Assembly: GCA_026545765.1 (NCBI GenBank)
Contig: CM048844.1
Span: 50,433,401 to 50,497,400 of the forward strand
DNA: 64,000 nucleotides
DNA from: Plantago major
Lineage: Eukaryota; Streptophyta; Magnoliopsida; Lamiales; Plantaginaceae
Direction: 5' to 3'
The notes beneath the pieces are model-generated. The model was not told the origin of the DNA. It ran no database searches and saw only the letters and a program-made list of their open reading frames with translations. Position 1 is the stretch's first letter, and every line of letters starts with the position of its first letter. Positions 44,740-56,830 of the stretch are shown here, one piece after another. A program made the position numbers and the translations under genes.

Positions 44740-46415
44740 CACCCATTATTCTGGTTATATGGACACTCTAGCCGAGCAGCAGAGATCTATACTGGAGTCC
44801 CAGTATGCCTTGCAGCATCAGTAAACCCAGCTTGCAGATACCCAGGCTGAGATTATGCGTGCTCAGTCCTCATTGTCGATCTGTTATGATCAGCAGCGGA
44901 CATTTTCACAGGGGTGCATGGACTGCAAAGTACAATGAGATACGTAGCTGGCACACTGATATGAGAGGATGGCACTAGGACATGCATGGCTGGCACCAAT
45001 ATATGCAGAGATGGACACCACAACAGGACCTTCACACCAGACAGGAGAGGAGGACGATAGAGACGAGTAGCTCTCTCATTTTCCGGGTAGTACCTTTTTC
45101 GCTTCTTTTTCTTTTTAGCCTATTCGCTGGAGACCATCTCTAGTACAGGTTTGGGGAGGGGGCTGCTTATTGTACCACCTTTTTCTCTTTTCTCTATATT
45201 TCATACTATGTTCTGTATTTTTTATTCGAGTCTGTTGAGTCTAAGTCTGTCTCCCAAGTCGAGCGTCTATTGCATGTACTAAACCTATTTAACACTTGAG
45301 TTTTGATTGATCTCTGATTACTAGCAGATGGCATGTTATAAATTTATTAAGTTCGTTTCTCTTGTAAATAGAAAGTCTGTTCTAGTTCTGTAGTCCAAAA
45401 GCCTGTGAGCAAACCTTAGACGATGAAAAAAAATGAAAAAATATTATACCGGCAAATTTGTAATTGTGTGATTTTTCGGGAAGTGCATTCCCCCTTGTTT
45501 GCGCCTCATCATGTTCATGTGTACTCTGTGTAAGTTAAGTATGACGAACGACATGTTTTTCATTCCTTATTTGCTCAACCCAAACCCGTTCCAAGAACGG
45601 GTTTGGGGAGGAGGTTTCTGTGCGCCATATATGTATAAACGACTGTGATTTGGCTTTTGTTCTCTCAAAACATATTACAATAAGTCTCGGAGTGGATCTG
45701 TGGTACTTGTTACCATCGTTAGTCGTGTTGGACACGTTTCAGATACTACCTATATACCGGCGTGGTCCTTAAAAGCTATATGACCGTGAGGGTTCATGGC
45801 GTGTATAGCAAACTAGTACGCACAAAAGTGCGGACTTTCGGTAAAACGGACACTACCAAAATAAAGAGACAAAATAAGCATATGGGTCATTATAAGACTG
45901 CAAAAAAGGAGTATGCAAAAAAAAAAAAGTATAAGAATGAAAAAAAAAATGAACAAAGAGAGAATGATTGCCATTTTACAAGTCTGTAGCTGTTGATTGT
46001 AGAGTTTTGATAAAAGTCCCTTCTGACTTAATTGATTGAGTACATTGCATGAGGTATTTGAGGCAACTTTGTGACGTGAGTCACCTTCCTTTCTCTTTTT
46101 GTATTTCTTGTGATTAACCTTACTGGACACTTCCAGGAGTGTGAGAGATAGCTGCATCGGATCCACTTGTGAGGGATTACCGGGTTAGACTTAAGTTCTA
46201 TTTACTCGGGAAATGAACTTTTTGGATTTGTGCATGTGATTACGCGAAGGTCGGTGTGATGTCAAACTCTTGTATTTTTCGGGCTTATTATTTGCAATCA
46301 TAGACTTGGTAGCTTGGGAGCTAGACTTTACTTGTGTGTCTAAGTCTTTTTATTTTTCTAGGTTTTTTAGAGAGTCTGTTGCTTGAGGACAAGCAAGGGC
46401 TCGGTTTGGGAAGTT
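44740..46415 (+). other. Second Athila 3' non-coding region (first copy)
   Basis: Starts with weakly open sequence rich in WH-x-D-M-x-x-W repeats (44930-45010), then no coding signal. Contains TTTGGGGAGGGGGC (45150), a perfect hairpin at 45579-45607, and the purine-rich AAGCAAGGGCTCGGTTTGGG (46391-46410) just before the LTR as polypurine tract. Nearly identical to 62299-63964. Confidence 0.8.
45579..45607 (+). repeat. Perfect 13-bp hairpin in Athila 3' region
   Basis: CCCAAACCCGTTC, loop CAA, then GAACGGGTTTGGG. Also at 63131-63159 (perfect) and 1199-1229 (decayed). Confidence 0.9.
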
Positions 46416-47065
46416 TGATGTGTTGTTTTTACACCATCTCATTTGGTCTTTTTTACCGTCGTATTGTCGTCCTTAAGTATAGTTTTTTATTAGTTTTCCA
46501 AGAGTATTTTTACTTGTTTTGTTCTTTGTGTGTTTTGTTGGTATTTGGCTAAACCACGTTATTTGGAGGCAAAAGGGTGCATTTTATATGCATCTACATC
46601 ATATGGAGTTCCAATGCCTCGAACGGATGCTAGAAATGGAGCGGGAAGGCTAAAAATACCAAAGTTGGAGTCAAAGTGCGGATCAGAGCCAACCAAAGTA
46701 CCTAGCGTACGCTAGGTGCAAGGTAGCGTCATTACATTATGCAGCTCATGAGCGTGAGTAGCGTCACGCCAGTACATTATCGCTACGCCAGCTTATGCTG
46801 GCGACGCCCGATGTTGTTTCCAGTTCGTCGTTGTTCTAATTCATTTCTTTTCCCGTTTCTATTAGTTAGAACAAAACACAATTATATTCATATTCTCTTT
46901 TACATCTTTTTGCTCTCAACCTAGAACTTTTCCAAGGCAATTACCTACCTTTTACTGGAGGTAATTGAACCGTTCTTCCTTGTAATTAATTATTGATATT
47001 TGTTTGGGAGCATATTCATTCTCTTTCTACCGATTGACTTCAAGATTCTTCCGTATTTACCGTTC
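46416..47065 (+). mobile_element. Second Athila 3' LTR, truncated (first copy)
   Basis: It starts TGATGTGTTG and aligns with 25297-25900. It carries the 18-bp palindrome ACCTAGCGTACGCTAGGT at 46700-46717. Homology stops around 47060, where the copia 2 interior begins; the last 15 bases of the join match neither side well. Confidence 0.85.
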
Positions 47066-47443
47066 CGATTGACGTCAACGATGACTATCTTACCTATTAC
47101 AAATCTGGATGAGTGAACAATCCAACACTTAATCTTTTCTTAAGATCTTTAATTTATTTAAATAAGTGCAGAAAGTAAACATCAACCAAATCACAAGGTT
47201 TGATCTTTGCTGACAAGTTATCTTTTATAGATTACTATTTGAGAGTAAGTTCTTCAGATAAGTTACAAATAAAGATTACAGATGACTTTAATACATAATA
47301 CAATTAAGCTCAGTCAGCAAAAATAGAACAAAAACTACATAGTAAATCAGGACAACAGGAGTAACCAATCTCCAAGTAAACATCCTAATAAACTAGTCTT
47401 CAAGTCTTCAATCTCTTCAAGTCTTCAACTGTATATCTGTAGA
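47066..47443 (-). other. Junction and copia 2 3' untranslated region
   Basis: From 47079 the sequence matches the copia 3' untranslated region in reverse (AACAATCCAACAC; AAGTAAACATCAACCAAATC). The polypurine tract and the LTR that should lie to the left are absent. No coding signal is present. Confidence 0.7.
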
Positions 47444-50400
47444 TCAGTCTGCAAATTTCCTATCTCCAAACCTTTTGATGTCATCAGAATAGTCATAGAG
47501 AAGAGTTCTGACGAGCATCTCTGTGTCTCTGGCAAATCCACAGACCTCTTTGTAGGTTTTGGTAGGATTTTTCTTGACAAAATGTTTGACCCACAGATAC
47601 TTTCCCCACTTCCAGGCATGCTCTATTCTGATATCTGAAAGCTTGAAGTATTCGTAGATAATCTTGATATCCGATGTCACCTTGTATTGCTCTTGCTTAG
47701 ATAGAATGATTCATAGGGTTCTCTGTGAGTCTTGCTCTTGTGCTCGTTCTGTGATATTGAATTCGTGCACATCATCCGGCTTTCCATATGGACATTCATC
47801 GAGAGGTCCTTTCATGGCTTGATTCTCTTGACAACTTCAAAATCCAACCAGCTTTAATGTGATTGGTGTTGATCAAGGTTGGCTTATCTTTTCTCCATGC
47901 CATAAGTTGTTTATGGATTGGTTCTGAAATCTTGAATTTACCAAGAGATGCTTAAGTTTGTAATCCAATAGCCATTTTTCCGATCGATGCACACAGAGAG
48001 GAATCATTGTCATACTTCACATACTCTATTTTGGCTTCTTCTGGCCTGAGTGGAAGTTGACTTTGTCTTTGCTCAGCTCTCAGTCTGTTCCTTCTCTGTC
48101 TTGAATTCTCTTTGGGGTTGTTGCTTGAAGAACCACCACCCTGGATAGACTTGGTATTTCCAGAGGGTGTTTTAGCTGCTAGGGGCTTTGCAGCTATGGG
48201 CTCAGTTAGGCTTTCAATTTTCCTTTTTCTGTGAAGAGGAGCTTCATCTTCATCAGTTTCCTCATCATCATCAAGATTAGATCTTGTGAGAGTTTTACTG
48301 CCTTCTTCATTGCCCAGGGACTTGATTTGACCTTCTTCTTCTTCAGAAGAAATTCATCAATCCCTTTAACTTGTCTTCTCCTTGGAGCCTTGGTACTCCT
48401 TGGAGGTTTCTGTGCCATGGCCCTTGTTATCATTTTAGTTCCTTCAGTAGGTTTCTGGGAGGCAGCTACTATTTGCAAAGCAGCTTGGCTTGAGGAGGGT
48501 TCATTGATTCTGAGTGGTGGCTGGGAAGTTTTCATGTTTCTTCTTCCTTTTTGAGTTGCACCAGCTCCAGATTTCTTCTTGTTTTCTTCTCCTTCTTCCC
48601 ATTCCCCCTGACTTTGAGGTCCAGATTTGTACATTCTTTCCCCCTTAGTCATTGTTGGCTGACTCAGTCTCATAAAAGAATCTGAGAGAGAGTCAAAATG
48701 CCCTTGTAAATAGTTATAGGCAGTGACCAACTTCTGAAGTTCGGCTTTGAGCTCCTGATTTTGCTTGATAAGTCCATTCTCCTTATCAGTGAGCTCTGCC
48801 AATGGGCCTAGGATGGCATCTGCTTTTCCAGCAGTGTAACTTGCCTCTTGGAAAGCTTTTTCAGCTAAAGACGCATCATCGTCCCTTATCATTCCCAGGT
48901 CTTTCTGAGCAATGACTATGCTAGTTGTTCTCTGAGTGATGAGCTCAGTGAACTTTCTCATTTCAGAGGGGACGGAGGCAATTACTTCCTTGTTCTCTGA
49001 AGACATCTCCTTTTTCAGATGAGCCAGTACTTGGCATCTGTTCATGTATTCATGGGAGTGGACGTTTGGCAGTTTGCTGAAAATTGTAGGAGCAATCAGC
49101 TTCCTTTTTAAGTGAGAAACCGCTAGATGTTCATTGCGGTGTTCTGCCAAAGTCTTGTCTTCTTCATCATCTGAGTAATCACCAAAGTTGATCTTCATCC
49201 TCTTGGACATTTTCATCGATTGTATCGAGTCCAGCAACCATCTCAGAGATTGGTTTCTTTCCTTTCTGGGAGGAGGATGGTACTTCTTTTGAAGATGATG
49301 CAGCCTTAGCATCATGCTTGACTTCAGATACTTCTTCAGTATCGAGTTCTTTGGTGATATCATGCACAACATCCCGTAGCTCTTTAACCTCAGAGTAAGC
49401 AATCATTTCTTGTAAGTATTGATCTTGTAGTTGATCAAGCTTGTCTCTGGATTTAGCTATTTGATCTTCCAGTTGAAGATGGAGTCATTCTTCTTCCAAC
49501 AGTTGTCTGAGTTGAGCAGATCTGGTTTGAGTGTTTAATATTTTCTGATCGGTTTCTTCAGAAAGCTCAACTACTTGTCCAGTAGTAACTGCGTGTTGGG
49601 AAGATGGATGAGTAGATTTCTGAGGTGATGAAGACGGAGATTTCTGTGAAGTCTTCTCAGTTTGCTTTTCAGCAGCTGAGGCATTGTTTCTTTGTGAAAT
49701 TCCTCCGGTCCCTGGTTCAGGGGCATCATCATCATCCTTTTTGTCATTATCATCCTTTTGGTGATGGTCAGTGGGAGGTTCATCAAAGTAATTTTCATTC
49801 ATTTCTTCCTCCTCTTCATCTTCAGATACAAGATTGATCACCTCCGGGATAGTGATCTTCTGCCCATTGACCTCTTCTTGTTCAGAAGGTATAAATTGCA
49901 GAGTCTGGGGCAGGACTGGCTTGAATGCCATCTGTAATCTTGTCTGACCATCTGCCTGTTCGAAGGCATGTATCAAACTATGCGCCACTTCTTTGGAGAA
50001 ATCCTTATGCAATAAGGTCGCAACTGTGTACTGTTCGGTAGGGAACATTGCATGGATATATGTCTCCAAGTCAAGAGCTCGTGCTCGTCTGATTGGTTGA
50101 TCTGTGATTCTCAATATTTCAGAGAGATCAGAGCACCTTAACTTCTGCCATTTCTTGAAGCATTGAATATGCTTTGGCAGGGTGTGAGCTTTGAAGAAGT
50201 GAAGTAGGTCCCTTGTTTCTTCAATGGGAACCTGCTTTGCATCTGTTTGAGCCTGAAAGAAAGAGTTTTGAGTGAGTTTCAAAACTTTTGTAGATATCTG
50301 AGTATAAGTGTAGTTTAGTTTCTGAGTTACCTGAGTATGAACATCAGGCTCAGATACTTGAACCACTGAGACAATGGGTGTCTCAGATATCTTGTTGTGA

Positions 50401-53015
50401 GGTGGAGACTTGGAAGTCTGGTCCTCATCAACCTTTCTTTCTTGAACCTGAGAAATAAAATGATCCAATACTTAGGAAATTGTTTGAAAGAAACTGTGCA
50501 AATATATGCTTTAATGAGTTCTGAGTTACTTACTTCCTCAATAGGAAGCTCAGAGTCATTTTTCTCAGAAACTTTCGCAGTCTCTGGTGTTCTTTCAGGT
50601 GATGTTGCCTTGGGGGCTTCATCAATTTCCATTGATGCAGGGGATGTCGCAACTTTGTTCCCGTGCATTTCTACTTCTGATTGATCCTCTAAGTAGAATG
50701 TATTGAATATTTTTAGAAGAGATATGAGATAACCCTAGTCGAAGAATACTTATCACTTGATTTGTCATATACCTTCATGCTAGAAGGCTCAGTGATGTGT
50801 TCTTCAGAAACCTTGTTGGTCTCTGGTTTTGTCTCTGGCATTTCTGCCTTATCTTCTTCCATCTCAGTTGGAGCCTGTTAGAAACATTTATTTCAAAGAT
50901 TAAGCACATAAACTTATAACTGAAGAAGTGTTATCTTAAGAATCCATTATTACCTGTGACACAGGCTCAGATGTCTTAAGAGGCGAGGTTGAGGAAACCT
51001 CCTTCTCAGTTTCTGAGGTAAGCTTTTCAGCTTCCTCTTGTTTCTGTGTTTCTAACTCAGCCTGTAACAAAGAAATTCTATGAGTGACAAGATTTATAAG
51101 CATAAATTTTTCACAAGGTAAGAGTTAAACCATGCCATTCGAGCGCTTCAGTCGATTGGTCTCTGGAACTTGTGACCTTTCTATACATTGGTCGTCTTGT
51201 CCCAGTGTAGTTTCTTTGCTTGAAGTTTCTGGTACTTGACACCTTTCCTGAGTATGCAACTTAGTTGCCTCCCCTGGTTGATCATTCTGAGTAGATGTCT
51301 CAGTTTGATCCCTCTCAGTGAGTTGGGGAACCTGCTCTTTTGCAGGTTTTTCTTCAGCATACTGCATTGTTGGTAAGTCGAAATGGATTTCATTTACCAT
51401 TTCATCAACCACTTGTGGCTGTTGTGGTTGTGGTTGTTGTGGTTGTCTGGAAGCAGAAGATTGATCACTTGAACGTTCTTCCAGACTTTTAGATGTGGCG
51501 ATTCCATCAGCATCTGCCAGCATTAAGATACCACTCATCAGGGCTTTTTGAAGTTGTGCAAGAGAAATATTCCCTGATGAAGTGTTTGCACCAACAACCT
51601 TTGCTATAGGTTCAGCAACCTGTGGTGTAGGTTCTTCTTCAGATACCTTATCACCGCCATCGCTTCAAGAACCTTAGCCCTCTTTGTTCTTTCTAGGACT
51701 TGAGAGATGACTAGTTCATCATCTTCATCGCCGAGCTCTCATCAAGATTGGGAACCGATTGGTCCATTATTCCTGCGGTTTCGCAGATAGGGCTTTGTGT
51801 TTTCACCACTTTTGGCAAGATTTATGAGTTCATCGCCAAGGCTTCGCATTAGTCGCAACATTTCGAAAGCACTTTCTCTGCCGAGTCTACTTGTTCAAGA
51901 GTTGATAACTCTTTTCAAAGATTGATGAGTTCATCCGCTTTTATCGCCCATCGGCAATGCCTGTAGATATCTGAGAATCGATAACCTCTTTGGGTGTGTC
52001 TTCTGATTTGCCAGCAGACTTCTTCCTTGAAGTTCTGGGCTTCTTGGTCGCAACCTTTTCTTCAGATACCTTTTCAGACTTTCGCTTCTTAGAACCTTTC
52101 GAGACCCAAGAACCTTTTTCATCAAGTTTGTATACTCATATTTGTAGAGCGTGTTCTGTGGCTATTTCAAATTGCCTCTCGAGCTCAATGCCAAGCTTTT
52201 CCAAAGAAGTAGCATATCTTTAGACCATAACCCATCGTGGCCTTTGGCTCAGCTAGTCCTTTGGTAATCTTAGGCTCAAGCCTTGAATCTTCTTCACGAA
52301 CTTGAAGCGCATTTCCCCGCTTAAAAGGGTTTTCCGCCTTTAGTCTTGTTGATTCAGCAAGAACATCATCATCCACCGTTCTTGGCTTATCCGTCAAGAC
52401 CTCCTTGTCGACCATCAATGCATCTGTGAAGAAGGCAAGCCAAGATATCCCAAAGTGAACCAACATATGTCCGGTTCGGATGTCGAAGCTTGAACTCGGT
52501 GGTGTATCCGATTTTCAAGATCACACACATCATAAAGTTCTTTAACACCTTCAAGGAGTTCATCATCCTTGGTTTATTTCAAAATCCTTTCCAAGATTTT
52601 GAAACTCAAACAACTTACGTAAAGTTGTTAAGTCCGTATGATTTCCTTTCCTTGATCGAGGTTTTGAACACTATTTCAAAGGTTTGTAAACACATGAAAT
52701 TATCCTGGAGTTGTTGTAAAATTCCAACACATCGAGTGATGAAATTCCACTTGGGCGAGCAGATAGAAAACCCTTGATTTGTGCCTTTTCAAGCATGTCA
52801 AGAATCAATTTTCTGTCGGTTTGGTTCTCTATTGCAGCAGAGAGGTATTCCTCAACCATGGCACCACCCCAAATCATTCTGTGATTTGAAGTCCAATGGT
52901 CAGGATTAAAATTTCCTACCAGTCGGTTGTTCACAATAACCAACTCTGGTGCTTGCTTTTCAGCAGTACCAGTGAAGGATTGGGATTTCTGTGTTGAAGA
53001 GTTCTTGGAGGCCAT
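47444..53015 (-). pseudogene. Copia 2 third ORF with several small introns
   Basis: Begins MASKNSSTQK at 53015 and ends FGDRKFAD-stop at 47444. N-terminal module: NPDHWTSNHRMIWGGAMVEEYL and GISSLDVLEFYNNS. A basic region about 52030-52105 (KKRK, KKPRTSRKK) looks like a nuclear-localisation signal. Small exons follow: 51061-50954 (36 codons), 50874-50773 (34), 50686-50534 (51), 50447-50331 (39), then a long exon from 50252. The introns are 50953-50875 (79 nt), 50772-50687 (86), 50533-50448 (86) and 50330-50253 (78), all phase 0. Their borders are GTAATA to AACAG, GTATAT to TAGAG, GTAAGT to CTCAG and GTAACT to TTCAG. Later parts: FKKWQKLRCSDL, RTTSIVIAQKDLGM, and the C-terminal SDIRIEHAWKWGKY. 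The 51600-52500 stretch is full of indels. Function is unknown; not envelope-like. Confidence 0.8.
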
Positions 53016-53859
53016 CTCTTTATATAGTGTAGGGATTTGAAATTGGTGTTTGAAAGAGATTTGATTTAGTAATTCTTTGCAGAAAAACTTAATCTTGATT
53101 TGCAGAGATTGTAGAAGGTTTTGCAGAGAATCAAGAGAAGGATTTGCTATTTTTGTGCAAGATGAGTTTTCGGATTAGGCAAAAGTGATTTCCTATGCCA
53201 AAATCCTATATATATAGCAGTTGAATCCCAACAGACAAATACATACAAATTGATTTTGTGTGTACGTATCTGTGATTTGCAAGCAGGCGTGAGCAAAAGC
53301 TAGTTCGGCATTAAATGCTTAGTGGGCCATGTCTGAATTTCAACAGTCCACTATTTACTGTGAATTAATTTCCACCGTACAGATCAATCGCTTAATTTCA
53401 TCAAGGGTTACCATTGCTTCTTCAGCAATGATCACAATCAACAAGTGTAATTGTGCCCATTTAATGAATTTTGGCTATTAGCTATCTGAATCGTGTCTTT
53501 GTATGACCAAGAACACTGTTTGCATCTGAATCTGTCTTATACTTAGGATTTTTCCAAGTTTTTCATCAAGATAGAAACAATGCGAATTTCAAGAGAGTTG
53601 ATCGCAAATAGTTGTACTATTCTCCTTTGTGTTCTCCGCTTGATTGAGTCGATATCCGAGTTCCGCCTCGTAGATCTTAAGTCGCTTTTTTGCTCTTTAG
53701 CCTTTTGACTTACGGATAACCGTTCCAGTTTTCTCTTTTCTTCTCTGGATACCCGTTCCAGATACCTCTTCTCTGGATGCCCGTTCCAGATACCTCTTCT
53801 CTGGATGCCCGTTCTAGATACCTCTTCTCTGGATGCCCGTTCTAGATACCTGAACTCTT
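53016..53859 (-). other. Copia 2 spacer between pol and third ORF
   Basis: Same order as in copia 1: hairpin array next to the pol stop, AT-rich stretch, partly decayed inverted repeat (about 53238-53270), TATATATAGG near 53200, and ACTATATAAAG just upstream of the ATG at 53015. No frame of note. Confidence 0.7.
53744..53846 (-). repeat. Four 28-bp tandem hairpins directly after pol
   Basis: Hairpins at 53744-53762, 53772-53790, 53800-53818 and 53828-53846, exact 28-bp spacing. Plus-strand arms TCTGGA and TCCAGA (TCTAGA in the last two) around a TNCCCGT loop. The array begins about 13 nt past the pol stop at 53860. Confidence 0.88.
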
Positions 53860-55480
53860 TCAGTTCATTGGTAGTTCCATTAGTCCAAGACTATGTCTTA
53901 AGGCTAAGAATCTACTTTCTTGTAGTGGCTTAGTGAAGATATCTGCAAGTTGGTCTTCAGTGCCAATCTTGAGTATCTCTATATTACCCTTTTCAACATG
54001 GTCTCTGATGAAGTGATGTCTAACATCAATGTGCTTTGTTCTGGCATGAAATTTAGGATTCTGTGTAATCGCAATAGCACTTGTGTTGTCACAGAAAATG
54101 GGAGTTTTCTTCTCATCGAGTCCATAGTCTTTAAGTTGTTGTTGTATCCACAGAATTTATGTTGCACAACAACCAAAGCAGAATATATTCACCTCTGTGG
54201 TAGAAGTTGCAATTGAGTTTTGCTTCTTGCTAAACCATGAGATAAGTCTAGTACCCGTAAACCCAAGTTCACGAGGTGCTTTTCCTATCAAGCGTTGATC
54301 CAAAGATAATCAAAGATCGAGTACCCAGCTAAACTCAATCCACTTTCTTTAGGATACCACAACTCTACATCTACTGTACCTTTTACATACCTTAATATTT
54401 TCATAGCAATGTTGTAGTGTGTTTGCATTGGATTTGTCTGAAATCTAGCACATACTCCAACGGCATATTCAATATCAGGTCTACTTGTAGTGAGGTAAAG
54501 TAGTGAACCTATCAATTTCCTATACTTATGTTCTTCAACACTCTTATCTGATTCAGTATAGGTCATTTTGGTTCCAATGCTCATAGGTATCTTAGCATTT
54601 CTTTCAGAAGGCTTAAGATTGAATTTTGTGAGCATATCTTTTGGCATACATTGTTTGACTAATGAATATTCCATCATTGAGTTGCTTGACTTGCAATCCT
54701 AGGAAATAATTCATTTCTCCCATCATGCTCATCTCAAACTTGCTTTTCATGAGATTTGCAAAGTCATTACAAAGTTGCTTGTCCTTAGATCCAAATATGA
54801 TGTCATCAACATATACTTGAACTAAGAGTAGTTTCCCGTCAAGATTTAAGGTAAATAAAGTTTTATCAACTTCACCTTTCTTGAAACCACTTTCCAGAAG
54901 GTACTTGGCCAAAGTGTCATACCATGCTCTTGGAGCCTGTTTCAGTCCATACAGAGCTTTCTGTAGTTTATAGACCATTTTACTTTCTGAGGAAACTTCA
55001 AAGCCAGGTGGTTGCTCAACATAAACTTCTTCTGCAAGTTCACCGTTCAAGAATGCACTTTTGACATCCATCTGATAAACTTTGAAATCTTTATGAGTCA
55101 AGAAGGCTAGAAAGAGTCTTATTGCATCCAATCTGGCAACTGGTGCATATGACTCGTCAAAGTCTAAGCCTTCAGTCTGGGTAAATCCCTTGGCAACCAA
55201 TCTTGCTTTGTTTCTGGTTATTTCACCAGATTCATTCATCTTGTTTCTGAAAACCCATTTAGTTCCAATCACAGATATTCCTTCTCTAAATGGAACTAGT
55301 TTCCAGACATTGTTTCTCTCAAATTGATCCAACTCTTCTTGCATTGCAGAGATCCAGTCTTGGTCTCCTAATGCTTCTTCTATATTTTTAGGTTCAATAT
55401 TCGAGATGAAACATCCAAAGAGAGTTAGCATTTTCAGCTATTGCTCCTAGTCCTAACACCGATTAATTGGTCCAATTATA
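53860..55480 (-). pseudogene. Copia 2 reverse transcriptase and RNase H
   Basis: RVT_2 with long intact stretch (55431-54613): [73 protein letters not shown]. RNase H follows (SRPDIEYAVGVCARF) and the C-terminal end is on the minus strand near 53880-53970. The catalytic YVDD loop is normal, unlike copia 1. Frames are lost near 54660 (1-base indel), around 54290 and near 54180. Polymerase core could fold but the polyprotein is broken. Confidence 0.92.
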
Positions 55481-56830
55481 TCCTTTGCAGGATGATCTTT
55501 GATCCATCTCATCATAGGTTTAGTGCTAGTAGGATCAATATCCACGTGATCTGAATGTGAATCACTAAGATTTTGATTTGATACTTTTTCAGTATCTGAG
55601 ATATCTGACATATGGGAAATGTCATGGATATCTGATACTTTTTCAGTGTTAGAGATATCTGGAACATGCATTTCAGCATTCTTATTTTCAGATACCTCTT
55701 CATGATGAAGGTTCTCAAGAACTGTTCCATTTCTGGAAAACTCATAGGAAATTCCTCGTCATGTCTGTGAGTCATCTTGTTGTTACTAGGCATTTCAAGC
55801 TTTTCTACATCAGAGTCATCCTCACTTTCCATAATGATGTTTCTCCTTTCTAAGGATTCTTCTTTAGAATCCCTCAGTAATAGTTCTTTGAACTTTTCTG
55901 AGAGTTCATCATTAGGAGGTGTTTTCTTATTTCCTTCATAGAATACAACATGAATTGATTCTTCAATTTTCTTTGTTCTTTTGTTGTAAACTCTGTAGGC
56001 TTTGCTATCTGTGGAATAACCAAGAAAAACACCTTCATCTGCCTTTGGTTGAAATGTTCTCAGATAATCTTTCCCATTGTTTAAAACAAAACATCTACAA
56101 CCAAATACTCTCAGATGTTTTATATTAGGGGGTCTACCAACCAAGATTTCATAGGGGGTCTTGTCATGGTGTTTGTTTATCAAACATCTGTTTTGAGTGT
56201 AGCAAGCTCATTATGCCTTCAACCCAATAAATTTCACTTATTTCAAAGGTCGCCTAGCATTGTCCTTGGCTTCTTTAAGGGTTCTTTTTCCTTCTCGCAA
56301 CACCATTTTGTTGAGGTGTTCTTACAGAGGAAAGTTGGTGTTGTATACCTTTGCAGTACAAAACTCCTTTATGTCTTGGTTGACAAACCAAGACCATGGT
56401 CTGCTACGATTGCAGATACCTTGTCATTTTCATGACTTCAAGCTTTTTCAAAGAAGTTTGATATCTCCACCCTGGCATCAGATTTATGTTTCAGAAAGAC
56501 AACCCAAGTGAATCTTGAGAATTCATCTACAACAACCAGACCATACTTCTTTCCTGCATAACTAGTTACAGATGATTCAAAAAGATCCATGTGTAAAAGT
56601 TGCAGTGGTCTAACACTAGAGTGTCTGATCTTGGACTTGAAAGAGATCTTAGATTGTTTCCCCATCTGACAGGCAGAACAGATACCTTCCTTTCTGAAAG
56701 ATGTTCTGGGAAGGCCAACCACTAACTCTTTCTTGGCAAGTCTATTCAGAGTTTTGAAGTTCAAGTGACTCATTCTTTTGTGCCATAACCAGTGCTCTTC
56801 TGTGTGACCAGATTGACTCACCATGAGACA
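55481..56830 (-). pseudogene. Copia 2 integrase
   Basis: Zinc region WLWHKRMSHLNFKTL and CSACQMGKQS has both Cys. Core: HMDLFESSVTSYAGKK, FSRFTWVVFLKHKS; the part with the second Asp and the Glu (56200-56440) is damaged by several small indels. C-terminal: KTPYEILVGRPPNIKHLRVFGC, EGVFLGYSTDSKAYRVYNKR. An acidic tail with repeated ISD-type motifs follows (55670-55512). Confidence 0.9.

Noticed and set aside
44930-45030. Short repeat protein with WH-D-M motifs as a separate gene
   Set aside because: It is the broken tail of the Athila third ORF and has stops and frame changes in both copies.
53744-53846. CRISPR-like array of regularly spaced repeats
   Set aside because: Spacers are part of the repeated unit, the genome is a plant, and there are no cas genes; it is a tandem hairpin repeat.
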